Origin: CAWJFJ01 sp963800065
Lineage (GTDB): Bacteria > Actinomycetota > Acidimicrobiia > Acidimicrobiales > UBA8190
Length of the DNA stretch: 64,000 nucleotides
Assembly: GCA_963800065.1 (NCBI GenBank)
Contig: CAWCZO010000011.1
Span: 682,001 to 746,000, forward strand
Direction: 5' to 3'
Shown here one piece after another: positions 16,988 through 25,699 of this stretch. The stretch's first letter is position 1, and every line of letters begins with the position of its first letter. The position numbers and the translations under genes are program-made. A model generated the notes under the pieces. That model was not told where the DNA came from and did not search any database. It worked only from the letters and a program-made list of their open reading frames with translations.

Positions 16988-18709
16988 CTACATCTGGTCG
17001 GGCGCCGTGATCCCGAGGAGGCCGAGGCCCTGGGCCAGCACCCGGGCCGTGAGGTCGGACAGCCCCAGCCGGCTGTGGCGCAACTCGTCGGTGGGCGCCT
17101 TCAGAACGGGGCAGTTCTCGTAGAAGCCGGTGAAGGTGGTGGCCAGGTCGTAGAGATAGGTACAGAGACGGCTCGGGCTCCACGACGCCAACGACGACGC
17201 CACCGCGTCGGCGAAGCCCAGGAGCGACAGGGCCAGCTCCCGTTCGGCCTGCTCGGCCAGGAGCGGCGGGTCGCCCGGGACGGGGACGTCGACGGCGCCG
17301 CGCCGGAAGATGGAGCGGATGCGGGCGTGGGCGTACTGGAGGTAGGGGGCCGTGTTCCCCTCGAAGGCCAGCATCCGCTCCCAGTCGAAGAGGTAGTCAC
17401 GCGTCCTCTCGGTGGAGAGGTCGGCGTACTTGATGGCGCCGACGCCGAGCATCTGCGCCACCGCGGCGCGGGTGGGGACGTCGAGGTCGGGGTTCTTCTC
17501 CGCCACCGCCGCCCCGGCGCGTTCGACGGCCTCGTCGATGAGGTCGACGAGTTGGACGCGGTCGCCCGAACGGGTCTTGAACATCTTGCGGTCGGCGTCG
17601 AGGACGTTGCCGAAGGAGACGTGGGCGGCGTGGACGGTGTCGGGCAGCCAACCGGCCATGGCGGCGGCGGCGAAGACCATCTCAAGATGCTGGGTCTGGG
17701 GAGATCCCACCACATAGAGGATCTGGGTGGCGCCCAGGCGCGCGACCCGGTCCCTGATGGCGGCCAGGTCGGTGGCGGCGTAGCCGAAGCCACCGTCGGA
17801 CTTCTGGACGATGAGCGGGAGGGGATCGCCGTTTCTGTTGGTGAAGCCGGGCGGAAAGATGCACCGGGCCCCGTCGCTCTCCACCAGTAGGCCCTGGGAA
17901 TCGAGATCGGCGACGACGTCGGGGAGCATCGGGTTGTAGAAGCTCTCCGCCACGATGTCGTCGTCGGTGAGGAGGACCCCGAGCTTGGCGTAGACCTCGT
18001 CGAAATAGCGGACGCTCTCGGCCACCAGGATCGACCACAATCGCAAGGTCTCGGCGTCCCCGGACTGGAGGAGAACGACGCGGCGGCGGCTGCGCTGGCG
18101 GAACGTCTCCTCGGCGTCGAAGGAGGCACGGGCCTGGCGGTAGAAGGCGTCGAGGTCCCCGACCGACAGCTCCTTGACCGCCTTCTCCTCGCCCATGTCG
18201 ACCAGATGCTCGATGAGCATCCCGAAGGGCGTGCCCCAGTCCCCGATGTGATTCTCTCGACGGACGTCGTGGCCCACGAAGGTGAGCATCCGGCACAAGG
18301 CGTCACCGATGACCGTCCCCCGCAGATGGCCGACGTGCATCTCCTTGGCCACATTGGGAGCCGAGTAGTCGACGACCACCGTCTGGGACGCCACCACGGG
18401 GACGCCCAACCGGGTGTCGACGGCCAGCGCGGCGACTTGGTCGGCGATGAACGACGCCGACAGGGTCAGGTTTATGAACCCCGGGCCCGAGACCTCGATC
18501 CTCTGGCAGAGATCGTCGAGGGAGGCGGCGCCGACGATCTCCTCGGCCACCTCCCGGGGATTGCGACCCAGGCGCTTGGCCAGGGCCAGGGCCCCGTTGG
18601 CCTGGAAGTCGGCGTGGTCCGACGGGCGCAGGACGGGGTCAACCCCCACCTCGACGGTGTCGAAGGCCGACTGCAGGCGAATCTCGAGGGCCGTCTTCGT
18701 GGGAACCAT
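16988..18709 (-). CDS. argS: Arginyl-tRNA synthetase
   Basis: The 573-residue class I synthetase charges tRNA-Arg. The HIGH-type motif is APNVAKEMHVGHLRG near residue 125, and the KMSKS-equivalent is DRKMFKTRSGD. An N-terminal Arg-tRNA-synthetase-specific domain covers roughly residues 1-90. The DALR anticodon-binding domain fills the C terminus, ending GLLGITAPDQM. It is convergent with the phosphonate operon. It appears monocistronic. The start ATG at 18709 has no clear Shine-Dalgarno. Confidence 0.97.
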   Translation of the reverse strand: MVPTKTALEIRLQSAFDTVEVGVDPVLRPSDHADFQANGALALAKRLGRNPREVAEEIVGAASLDDLCQRIEVSGPGFINLTLSASFIADQVAALAVDTRLGVPVVASQTVVVDYSAPNVAKEMHVGHLRGTVIGDALCRMLTFVGHDVRRENHIGDWGTPFGMLIEHLVDMGEEKAVKELSVGDLDAFYRQARASFDAEETFRQRSRRRVVLLQSGDAETLRLWSILVAESVRYFDEVYAKLGVLLTDDDIVAESFYNPMLPDVVADLDSQGLLVESDGARCIFPPGFTNRNGDPLPLIVQKSDGGFGYAATDLAAIRDRVARLGATQILYVVGSPQTQHLEMVFAAAAMAGWLPDTVHAAHVSFGNVLDADRKMFKTRSGDRVQLVDLIDEAVERAGAAVAEKNPDLDVPTRAAVAQMLGVGAIKYADLSTERTRDYLFDWERMLAFEGNTAPYLQYAHARIRSIFRRGAVDVPVPGDPPLLAEQAERELALSLLGFADAVASSLASWSPSRLCTYLYDLATTFTGFYENCPVLKAPTDELRHSRLGLSDLTARVLAQGLGLLGITAPDQM

Positions 18710-18788
18710 GGACCATCATCGCGCCCGCGGCTTTACCGTTCCCGCCACGGTCGAAAGGGGCCCCGCCGGGCCGCCCGCCGGGACGGCG

Positions 18789-18908
18789 CTACTTGGCGCT
18801 ACGGGCCTGCTTCTGGGCGGCCTGCTTCTCGTGCTTGGCGGCGCGCTTCTCTTTGAGCGACCTTCCGGGCTTCTTCGGTTCGGCCGTGGGCCGTGATTTC
18901 GTTGCCAT
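18789..18908 (-). CDS. Small lysine/alanine-rich basic protein, 39 residues
   Basis: The protein is almost all Lys, Ala, Arg, Ser and Pro, with a central GRSLKEKRAAKHEKQAAQK helix-like stretch. No function is known to me; similar tiny basic proteins are widespread in actinobacteria and may touch nucleic acid. A TACGCT box lies 6 nt before the ATG at 18908, which supports a leaderless transcript. It is divergent from the aldo/keto reductase. Confidence 0.65.
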   Translation of the reverse strand: MATKSRPTAEPKKPGRSLKEKRAAKHEKQAAQKQARSAK

Positions 18909-18914
18909 GCCTGC

Positions 18915-18920
18915 AGCGTA
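18915..18920 (-). promoter_or_regulatory. Predicted -10 box of the small basic protein gene
   Basis: This is TACGCT on the minus strand, six bases before the ATG at 18908. Confidence 0.45.
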
Positions 18921-18959
18921 GGCCCCGGGCCCGGGGCCGCGGTGACGGGTCCGGCGCGG

Positions 18960-18965
18960 TACCGT
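18960..18965 (+). promoter_or_regulatory. Predicted -10 box of leaderless aldo/keto reductase gene
   Basis: TACCGT lies seven bases before the GTG at 18973. No Shine-Dalgarno is present. Confidence 0.5.
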
Positions 18966-18972
18966 CCACGGC

Positions 18973-19833
18973 GTGCAGCAGCGACGGCTCGGACGCACCG
19001 GACACCGGTCGTCGGTTGCCGTCCTGGGCGCCGCCGCCCTGGGGGACGCCGACCCCGAGACCGCCGCCGCGGTGTTCGCCGGGGCCCTGGAAGCGGGGGT
19101 CAACCACCTCGACGTGGCCCCCCGGTACGGGCGGGCCCAGGAGCTGCTCGGTCCCCTCATCCCTCCCGTCCGGGAGCGGCTCTTCGTGGCCTGCAAGACG
19201 GTGCGCCACCGGCCCGACGGCGTGAGGGCGCAGTTGGAGGAGTCGTTGGCGCTGCTCCGGTGCGACCGGTTCGACCTCTACCAGATGCACGCCGTCACCG
19301 ACCTGGAGGAGCTCGACGCCCGGGCCGGGGCCGTCGAGGCCATCCTGGCCGCCCGCGACGAGGGGCTGTGCCGGTTCGTGGGGATCACCGGCCACGACCT
19401 GACGGCGCCGGCGGCCCACGCCGAGGCCCTGCGCCGCTACGACCTCGACACCGTGATGTTCCCGGTGAACCCCCGGCTGTGGGCCGACGCCAGCTACCGG
19501 CGAGACGCCGAGGCCCTCCTCGAGGAGGCGGCCTCGCGCGACGTCGGGGTGATGGCCATCAAGGCCGCCGCGGCACGGCCGTGGGGGGACCGGGCCCACA
19601 CCGCCGGGACCTGGTACGAGCCGTACACCACGGCGGACGAGGTGGACCGGGGCGTACGCTTCGCCCTCTCGGTGCCCGGCGTCCACGCCTTCTGCACCCC
19701 GGGGGACACCGGCGTCTTGGCCCTGGCCCTCACGGCGGCCGCCGCCTTCACCCCGATGGACGACGCCGAGCGCGCCGCGGCGGCCGCCGGCGTGCGCTCG
19801 GAACCGCACATCTTCCCCATGCCCACGGGTTGA
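18973..19833 (+). CDS. Aldo/keto reductase family protein
   Basis: The 286-residue TIM barrel has the NAD(P)H-dependent reductase tetrad: Asp and Tyr in NHLDVAPRYG, Lys in VACKTVRH and His in LYQMHAV. An oxidoreductase of a carbonyl compound is predicted; the substrate is not known. The next gene (deacetylase) starts on the stop codon of this one, so the two are probably cotranscribed. Confidence 0.85.
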   Translation: MQQRRLGRTGHRSSVAVLGAAALGDADPETAAAVFAGALEAGVNHLDVAPRYGRAQELLGPLIPPVRERLFVACKTVRHRPDGVRAQLEESLALLRCDRFDLYQMHAVTDLEELDARAGAVEAILAARDEGLCRFVGITGHDLTAPAAHAEALRRYDLDTVMFPVNPRLWADASYRRDAEALLEEAASRDVGVMAIKAAAARPWGDRAHTAGTWYEPYTTADEVDRGVRFALSVPGVHAFCTPGDTGVLALALTAAAAFTPMDDAERAAAAAGVRSEPHIFPMPTG

Positions 19834-20846
19834 GAAGCACGGCCGTGCTGCTGCTCTCGGCGAACCCCGAGCTCGACCGCCACGACACCGGCGGCCGGCA
19901 CCCCGAGCGGCCCTCCCGGATCCCGGCCGCCGTGGCGGGGATCGACGACGCCGGGCTGCGCGACGCCGTCGTGGAGTTGGCGCCCCGTCGGGCCCTGGCC
20001 GAGGAGCTCACCCGGGTCCACCCCGAGCGGTACCTGGACCTGGTGGAGGACTTCTGCCGCGCCGGTGGTGGAGCCCTCGACCCCGACACGATCGTGGGAC
20101 CGGGGTCGTGGGACACCGCCCTGCTGGCCGCCGGTGGCGTCCTGGCCGCCGTCGACGCGCTGGCCGACGGTGCCGGCGAGACCGCCTTCGTGGCGGCCCG
20201 GCCACCGGGTCATCATGCCCTGGCCGAGCAGTCGATGGGGTTCTGCATGATCAACAACATCGCCGTCGGCGCCGCCGATCTGGCGGCACGGGGCGAACGG
20301 GTCCTCATCGTCGACTTCGACGTCCACCACGGCAACGGGACCCAGGCCATCTTCTGGGACGATCCCCGCGTCCTCTACGTCTCGACCCACGAGTGGCCCC
20401 TCTACCCGGGGACGGGCCGGACCGAGGAGACGGGCGGCCCGAGGGCCCCCGGGCTGACCATGAATTTCCCGCTGCCGGCCGGGGCCACCGGTGACGTCCT
20501 GCTGAAGGCCGCCGACGAGGCCATGGCTCCGGTGGTGGAGCGTTTCGACCCCACCTGGGTCCTCGTCTCGGCCGGCTTCGACGCCCATCGCGCCGACCCC
20601 TTGGCCCGCCTCCAGCTCACCGCCGGAGACTTCGCCGACCTGGTGGGCCGGATCCGGGGGTTCGCCCCGGGCCCCGGCCGGACCGTCTTCGTCCTCGAGG
20701 GGGGCTACGACCTCGACGCCCTCCGGCTCAGCGTGGGGGCCACGCTGTCGGCCGTCCTCGACGGTCGTTACCGGCCCGAGACGGCGTCGACGGGGGGGCC
20801 GGGCGGCGATGTCGTCGATGCCGTCCGGCACGTCCACGACGCCTGA
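19830..20846 (+). CDS. Histone deacetylase/acetoin utilisation (AcuC-like) family hydrolase
   Basis: The protein has about 338 residues. The zinc-hydrolase signatures are all present: HPERPSRIPA, RPPGHHA, DFDVHHGNGT, AGFDAHRADPL and EGGYD. Bacterial members remove acetyl groups from proteins such as acetyl-CoA synthetase or from polyamines; the true substrate here is unknown. TTG 19830 overlaps the upstream stop (TTGA), and GTG 19845 is the alternative. The stop codon lies in a 22-bp tandem duplication. Confidence 0.88.
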   Translation: MRSTAVLLLSANPELDRHDTGGRHPERPSRIPAAVAGIDDAGLRDAVVELAPRRALAEELTRVHPERYLDLVEDFCRAGGGALDPDTIVGPGSWDTALLAAGGVLAAVDALADGAGETAFVAARPPGHHALAEQSMGFCMINNIAVGAADLAARGERVLIVDFDVHHGNGTQAIFWDDPRVLYVSTHEWPLYPGTGRTEETGGPRAPGLTMNFPLPAGATGDVLLKAADEAMAPVVERFDPTWVLVSAGFDAHRADPLARLQLTAGDFADLVGRIRGFAPGPGRTVFVLEGGYDLDALRLSVGATLSAVLDGRYRPETASTGGPGGDVVDAVRHVHDA

Positions 20847-20868
20847 CCGGCACGTCCACGACGCCTGA
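20825..20868. repeat. Two-copy 22-bp tandem duplication including a stop codon
   Basis: Copies at 20825-20846 and 20847-20868 are identical. Copy 1 contains the final codons and TGA of the deacetylase; copy 2 repeats them in the convergent gap before the SDR gene. Confidence 0.95.
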
Positions 20869-20873
20869 CCGGC

Positions 20874-21641
20874 TCAGCGCAGTGAGGCGCCGCCGTCCAC
20901 GGAGAGGACCTGACCGTTGATCCACTCGCCGTCGGACGAGGCCAGGAAGGCCACCATGGCGGCGATGTCCTCGGGCTCGCCCAGGCGCCACGAGCGCGTG
21001 CCACGGAGGGCCATCTTCATGAACTCCTCGGACAGGACCGAGCGGGGACCGTCGGTGAGGACGAGGCCCGGGGCCACGGCGTTGGCCCGGATGTGTTTCC
21101 GGCCCCACTTCGACGCCACGTGACGGACGAGGGCGTTCAGTCCGCTCTTCGACATGGCGTAGGAGGGCCGCTCCGGCTCGCCCATGAAGGCGGCCCCCGA
21201 GCTCGTGTAGACGAGGGCACCACCACCGCGCTTCAAGATCTCGGGGATGGCCGCCCGGGTGCACAGGAGATGGCCGCGGAGATTGACGGCCAGGGCCCGG
21301 TCGAAGGCATCGAGGGGGACGTCGAGGGCGTTGGAGTCGCGGCCGAGGGTACCGGCCGAGAGGTCGGCGGCGTTGGCATGGAGGATGTCGAGCCCACCGA
21401 AGGTCTCGACGGCCAGGGCCACCATCTCGCCCACCGACCGTTCGTCGGAGATGTCGACGCCCACCGACACGGCCCGACCACCGGCGTCGGTGATCCGCCC
21501 CGCCACCGCGGCGGCGGCGTCGGCGTTCAGGTCGCCGACCACGACGGAGACCCCCTCCTGGCCGAGCCGGACCGACGTGGCCGTTCCGATCCCTCCCGCG
21601 CCGCCGGCCACGACCGCCACCTTGTCCTGCAAGCCCCGCAT
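20874..21641 (-). CDS. Short-chain dehydrogenase/reductase (SDR)
   Basis: The 255-residue classical SDR has the cofactor loop AGGAGGIG near residue 13. The canonical NNAG position reads HANAADL, so it is atypical there. The active site is S in YTSSGA and YAMSK (Tyr-x-x-x-Lys). VDGG is at the C terminus. The substrate is unknown. It starts on the stop codon of the upstream SRPBCC gene (TGATG), so the pair is coupled. Confidence 0.88.
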   Translation of the reverse strand: MRGLQDKVAVVAGGAGGIGTATSVRLGQEGVSVVVGDLNADAAAAVAGRITDAGGRAVSVGVDISDERSVGEMVALAVETFGGLDILHANAADLSAGTLGRDSNALDVPLDAFDRALAVNLRGHLLCTRAAIPEILKRGGGALVYTSSGAAFMGEPERPSYAMSKSGLNALVRHVASKWGRKHIRANAVAPGLVLTDGPRSVLSEEFMKMALRGTRSWRLGEPEDIAAMVAFLASSDGEWINGQVLSVDGGASLR

Positions 21642-22126
21642 CAGTCGCCCTCGCCGGCGCGCAACCGGCGGATCCCGGCGTTGACCGAATCTTTGATCAG
21701 GCGGTCGTTGTCCTTGGAGATGAAGCGGTGGACCCGCCGTTCGAGAAGGAGCCGCATGAGGGGATTGAAGGCGTGGTAGGTCTCGGAGAAGTGGATACGG
21801 GTCCGCTCACCGGGCAACTCCTCGAAGCGGGTCCGGCCCTCGGCCACCGACCAGAGCGGCTTTCCGATGGCGTCGTACCTCCACGACTGGTACGGGGTCA
21901 CCTCCGTCAGCCACTCCCACGAGTAGCCGACGCCGCCTGTCATCAGGTACCGGGGGACCCGGAACTTGCAGTGACGGATCAGGCCCTCACCGATCTCGTC
22001 CCCGGGGTGGAGGATGTCGATCTTCACACCGTCGTGTTCGGGCCGGCTCTTGCGGTAGCCCCAGAAGAGTTGCCAGACCTCGGACGGTGAACCGTCGACG
22101 TCCACCGAGTACTCGTGCACCTGCAT
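21641..22126 (-). CDS. SRPBCC (START-like) family protein
   Basis: The 161-residue protein has a helix-grip lipid/ligand-binding fold typical of polyketide cyclase/dehydrase-type SRPBCC proteins (N-terminal VHEYSVDVDGSPSEVWQLFWGY, C-terminal amphipathic helix RLIKDSVNAGIRRL). It may bind a hydrophobic ligand for the coupled SDR. It has no catalytic motif that can be named. Start ATG 22126. Confidence 0.75.
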   Translation of the reverse strand: MQVHEYSVDVDGSPSEVWQLFWGYRKSRPEHDGVKIDILHPGDEIGEGLIRHCKFRVPRYLMTGGVGYSWEWLTEVTPYQSWRYDAIGKPLWSVAEGRTRFEELPGERTRIHFSETYHAFNPLMRLLLERRVHRFISKDNDRLIKDSVNAGIRRLRAGEGD

Positions 22127-22150
22127 CGCGAAGTGTCTACCCGGCCGGGC

Positions 22151-22747
22151 TCACCACGGCGAACCGAAGGTGTCGCGGTGGGCCTTCTCGGCCACGGGCA
22201 GCCGCCGGGGTGGACCGAGCGGGCGCGCCGGCCAACCGAGGGGGACGACGGCCATGGGCTCAACCTCGAAGGGGAACCCGACGATCTCGGCCAACTCGTC
22301 GCCGAAGACGAGGGGAAGGGTGGTGAGCGCCGCGCCGAGGCCGAGGGCACCGGCGGCCAGGAGCATGTTCTGGGTGGCGGGAAAGATCGAGGCGGCCAGG
22401 ACCCGGCGGTCACCCAGGCGCGTGTCGCCCCCCACGACGACGAGAACGGGGGCGCCGGCCACCCCGCCCTGGGCCCCCCGGTCCACGTCGTCGAGCAGCC
22501 CGGGCGCCAGGCGCCCCTCGGAGTGCGCCCGGCCCCCACCCTCCCAGGCCCGTCGGTTGAGCTCGCCGATGGCTCGGCGGCGTTCGGGGTGGCGGACGAC
22601 GACGAAGACCCACGGCTGCCGGTTCTCGGCGCTGGGGGCGAACGTGGCCGCCTCGAGGACGCGCCCGATGAGATCGTCGCCGGGCGGATCGGGCAGGAAG
22701 GCCCGGCACGCGCGCTGGTGGAGGATCACATCGAAGAAATCCGGCAT
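22151..22747 (-). CDS. Nitroreductase family protein
   Basis: The 198-residue FMN protein has the N-terminal RACRAFLPDPP and APSAENRQPW of the nitroreductase fold. QNMLLAAGALGLGAALTTLP is the usual helical segment, and PLGWPARPLGPPRRLP is the C-terminal swap. It reduces nitro or quinone compounds, or another activated substrate. A TACGAT box lies 8 nt before the ATG. It is divergent from an SDR gene, and the catabolic-looking neighbourhood suggests xenobiotic or steroid/aromatic turnover. Confidence 0.88.
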   Translation of the reverse strand: MPDFFDVILHQRACRAFLPDPPGDDLIGRVLEAATFAPSAENRQPWVFVVVRHPERRRAIGELNRRAWEGGGRAHSEGRLAPGLLDDVDRGAQGGVAGAPVLVVVGGDTRLGDRRVLAASIFPATQNMLLAAGALGLGAALTTLPLVFGDELAEIVGFPFEVEPMAVVPLGWPARPLGPPRRLPVAEKAHRDTFGSPW

Positions 22748-22755
22748 GGCCGCGG

Positions 22756-22761
22756 ATCGTA
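22756..22761 (-). promoter_or_regulatory. Predicted -10 box of leaderless nitroreductase gene
   Basis: TACGAT on the minus strand, eight bases before the ATG at 22747. Confidence 0.45.
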
Positions 22762-22784
22762 GGCGTCAGCGCGCCCCGCCGGGG

Positions 22785-22790
22785 TAACGT
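22785..22790 (+). promoter_or_regulatory. Predicted -10 box of leaderless SDR gene
   Basis: TAACGT, five bases before the ATG at 22796. No Shine-Dalgarno is present. Confidence 0.45.
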
Positions 22791-22795
22791 CCGGC

Positions 22796-23563
22796 ATGAC
22801 CGACCTGTTCTCCGTCGCCGGGAAGACGGTCCTCGTCACCGGGGGATCACGGGGGATCGGACGGATGATCGCCGGCGGCTTCGTCGAAGCCGGGGCCCGG
22901 GTCTACATCTCGTCGCGCAATGCCGAGACGTGCCGGACGGTGGCGGAGGAGCTGTCGGGGGTCGGTGTCTGCCTGGCCGTGCCGGCCGACCTGTCGACCG
23001 AGTCCGGATGCCGGGCCCTGGCCGACGCGATGACCGGACGCGAGGACCGGCTGGACGTGCTCGTCAACAATGCCGGGAACACCTGGGGCGCCCCCCTCGA
23101 GGAATTCGGTGAGGCCGCCTGGGACCGCGTCCTCTCGCTCAACGTGAAGGGCGTGTTCCACACCACGAAATTCCTCCTGCCCCTCCTCGAGGCGGCCGCC
23201 CGTGACGACGATCCCGCCCGCGTCGTGAACATCGGCTCGATCGACGGGATCCACGTGCCGGTCCTCGAGACGTACTCGTACTCGGCCTCCAAGGCCGCCG
23301 TGCACCAACTCACGCGTCACCTGGCCCGGAAGCTCGCACCGCGGATCACCGTGAACGCCATCGCCCCGGGGCCCTTCGAGTCGAAGATGATGGCGGCCAC
23401 CCTCGACGCCTTCGGGGCCCAGATCGCCGCCGGCGCGCCGATGAAGCGGATCGGCCGGCCCGACGACATGGCCGGCGCCGCCATCTATCTGGCCTCGCGG
23501 GCCGGCGCCTATCTCACCGGCGTCATCCTCCCCGTCGACGGAGGCATCGCCACCGTCGGATGA
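22796..23563 (+). CDS. Short-chain dehydrogenase/reductase (SDR)
   Basis: The 255-residue classical SDR has TGGSRGIG near residue 15, NNAG, active-site Ser in NIGSIDG, YSASK and PVDGG. The general pattern is close to rhamnolipid/3-oxoacyl-reductase-like enzymes (RhlG-type). The cofactor loop with Arg after Ser suggests NADPH. The gene precedes the LLM oxidoreductase by 58 bp on the same strand. Confidence 0.9.
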   Translation: MTDLFSVAGKTVLVTGGSRGIGRMIAGGFVEAGARVYISSRNAETCRTVAEELSGVGVCLAVPADLSTESGCRALADAMTGREDRLDVLVNNAGNTWGAPLEEFGEAAWDRVLSLNVKGVFHTTKFLLPLLEAAARDDDPARVVNIGSIDGIHVPVLETYSYSASKAAVHQLTRHLARKLAPRITVNAIAPGPFESKMMAATLDAFGAQIAAGAPMKRIGRPDDMAGAAIYLASRAGAYLTGVILPVDGGIATVG

Positions 23564-23621
23564 CACCGGACCGCCGGACAACCCACTGCCGGACAACAAC
23601 GGGCACGGAAAGGAGGCCCCC

Positions 23622-24647
23622 ATGCGGCTGAGCACGATGCTCGACTACTCGCGGGGCATAAAAGGTTCACTCGACGCCATCGTCGACCTCGAACGGGCGG
23701 GCCTCGACATCGTGTGGGTGGCCGAGGCCTACGGCTACGACGGGGTCAGCCAGATGGGGTACCTCGCCGCCCGGACCGAGCGGATGGAGATCGGCTCCGC
23801 CATCCTCCCCATCTACTCGCGGACCCCGACGCTTCTGGCCCAGACGGCGGCCGGTCTCGACGCCGTGAGCGGGGGCCGTTTCATCCTCGGTCTCGGGGCC
23901 TCGGGCCCGCAGGTCATCGAGGGCTGGCACGGCGTGGCCTACACGGAACCGCTGGAGCGGACCCGGGAGATCATCGAGATCTGCCGGCGGGTCTGGCGCC
24001 GAGAGGTGCTCACCAACGACGGGATCTACCCCATCCCCCTCCCCCCCGGCCGCGGTACGGGTCTGGGGAAGCCCCTGAAGCTCATCACCCACCCCGAACG
24101 CGACGCCATCCCCATCTGGATCGCCTCCATGGGGCCGAAGAACGTGGAGATGACCGCCGAGGTGGCCGACGGTTGGTTCCCGTTCCTCTTCATCCCCGAG
24201 AAGGCGGCGGGGGTGTGGGGCCGGGCTCTGGACGCCGGCCGCGCCCGTCGTCCGGCCGGTCTCGGTCCCCTCGAGGTCGCCGCCGGAGGCCTGGTGGCCG
24301 TGGGCGAGGGTCTCGAGCACCTCCGCGAGCTGGCCCGGGGGATGACGGCGCTCTACGTCGGCGGGATGGGGGCCCGCGACCGCAACTTCTACAACACCCT
24401 CGTCCGGCGCTACGGGTACGAGAAGGAAGCCGAGCTGATCCAGGACCTCTACCTCGACGGTAAGAAAGAGGAGGCGGCGGCGGCCGTTCCCACCGCCCTC
24501 CTCGAGGAGACCTCTCTGATCGGTTCGGCCGGCTACGTGCAGGAGCGGATCGCCGCCTACCGAGAGGCCGGCGTGACGGTCCTCAACGTCACGCCCGTGG
24601 GGCACGATCCGGTGGCCACCTTGAGTCAGCTCCGGGAGTGGGTGTGA
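23622..24647 (+). CDS. LLM-class (luciferase-like, probably F420-dependent) oxidoreductase
   Basis: The 341-residue TIM barrel matches luciferase-like monooxygenases: VWVAEAYGYDGVSQMGYLAARTER, then GGRFILGLGASGPQVIEGWHG. Actinobacterial members with this pattern mostly use F420. A strong GGAGG lies six bases before the ATG. The stop overlaps the start of the following MDR gene (TGATG), so both work in one operon. Confidence 0.87.
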   Translation: MRLSTMLDYSRGIKGSLDAIVDLERAGLDIVWVAEAYGYDGVSQMGYLAARTERMEIGSAILPIYSRTPTLLAQTAAGLDAVSGGRFILGLGASGPQVIEGWHGVAYTEPLERTREIIEICRRVWRREVLTNDGIYPIPLPPGRGTGLGKPLKLITHPERDAIPIWIASMGPKNVEMTAEVADGWFPFLFIPEKAAGVWGRALDAGRARRPAGLGPLEVAAGGLVAVGEGLEHLRELARGMTALYVGGMGARDRNFYNTLVRRYGYEKEAELIQDLYLDGKKEEAAAAVPTALLEETSLIGSAGYVQERIAAYREAGVTVLNVTPVGHDPVATLSQLREWV

Positions 24648-25666
24648 TGGCCGGCGGCACCGATCGGAACCGTCGACTCGTCCTCGCCCGACGACCGTCG
24701 GGCATGGTCGACGCCGGCACCGTCCGCCTCGAGGAGGAGCCCGTCCCCGATCCCGGACCGGCAGGGGCCCTCGTCCGGGTGCGCTACCTGTCGATCGACC
24801 CCACCATCCGGACGTGGATGAACGACGCCCCGGGCTATCTCCCGGCCATCGGGATCGGAGACGTCGTGCGCGGCGGGGGCATCGGTGAGGTGGTGACGAC
24901 GACGAGCGACCGGTACAAGGTCGGGGACCTCGTCTTCGGGATGACGGGATGGCAGGACTACGCCGTCGCCGACGAGTCCACCGGCGCCATGCAGGTCATC
25001 CCGGCCGGGATCGATCCGCTGGTGGCCCTGTCCGTCTTCGGGGTCACCGGGATGACGGCGTACTTCGGCCTGATCGACGTGGGCCGGATGGCTACCGGGG
25101 ACACCGTGGTGGTCTCGGGCGCCGCCGGTGCCACCGGTTCGGTGGTCGGCCAGCTGGCCCGCATCAAAGGGGCGGACCGGGTGGTGGGGATCGCCGGAAC
25201 CGACGAGAAGTGCCGATGGCTCGTCGACGACCTCGGCTTCGACGCCGCTGTCAATTACCGGACGGAGAACGTCGGCTCCCGGCTGCGGGAGCTGTGCCCG
25301 GGAGGGATCGACCTCTACTTCGACAACGTCGGCGGCGAGATCCTCGACGCCTGCCTGGGTCAGCTGGCCCTGCGGGGACGGGTGGTCCTCTGCGGCGCCA
25401 TCTCGACCTACAACGAGACCGGGCCGGCGAAGGGCCCGGCGAACTACCGGAACCTCATCGTGATCCGGGGCCGGATGGAGGGGTTCCTCATCCTCGACTA
25501 CCTCGACCGCTTCCCCGAAGCCCAGATGGCCATGGGGGGCTGGGTGGCCGAAGGGAGGATCAAGCACTCCGAACATGTCGTCGACGGCCTCGAGGAGGCC
25601 CCCGATGCCCTCAACCTGCTGTTCACCGGCGGGAACACGGGCAAGGTGATCGTCCGCGTCGACTGA
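24647..25666 (+). CDS. Zinc-free MDR oxidoreductase (NADP-dependent, curcumin/2-alkenal reductase-like)
   Basis: The 339-residue medium-chain reductase lacks the zinc ligands of alcohol dehydrogenases. It shows YLSIDPTIRTWM, then the nucleotide motif VVVSGAAGATGSVVGQLA and YFDNVGGEILDACL, typical of leukotriene B4/curcumin-type double-bond reductases. It probably reduces an activated C=C bond with NADPH. It is coupled to the LLM gene upstream. Confidence 0.88.
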   Translation: MAGGTDRNRRLVLARRPSGMVDAGTVRLEEEPVPDPGPAGALVRVRYLSIDPTIRTWMNDAPGYLPAIGIGDVVRGGGIGEVVTTTSDRYKVGDLVFGMTGWQDYAVADESTGAMQVIPAGIDPLVALSVFGVTGMTAYFGLIDVGRMATGDTVVVSGAAGATGSVVGQLARIKGADRVVGIAGTDEKCRWLVDDLGFDAAVNYRTENVGSRLRELCPGGIDLYFDNVGGEILDACLGQLALRGRVVLCGAISTYNETGPAKGPANYRNLIVIRGRMEGFLILDYLDRFPEAQMAMGGWVAEGRIKHSEHVVDGLEEAPDALNLLFTGGNTGKVIVRVD

Positions 25667-25687
25667 GGCGGCGAGCACCGCCGGTCA

Positions 25688-25693
25688 TAGGCT
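25688..25693 (+). promoter_or_regulatory. Predicted -10 box of leaderless SDR gene
   Basis: TAGGCT, six bases before the ATG at 25700. Confidence 0.45.
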
Positions 25694-25699
25694 GGGGCG

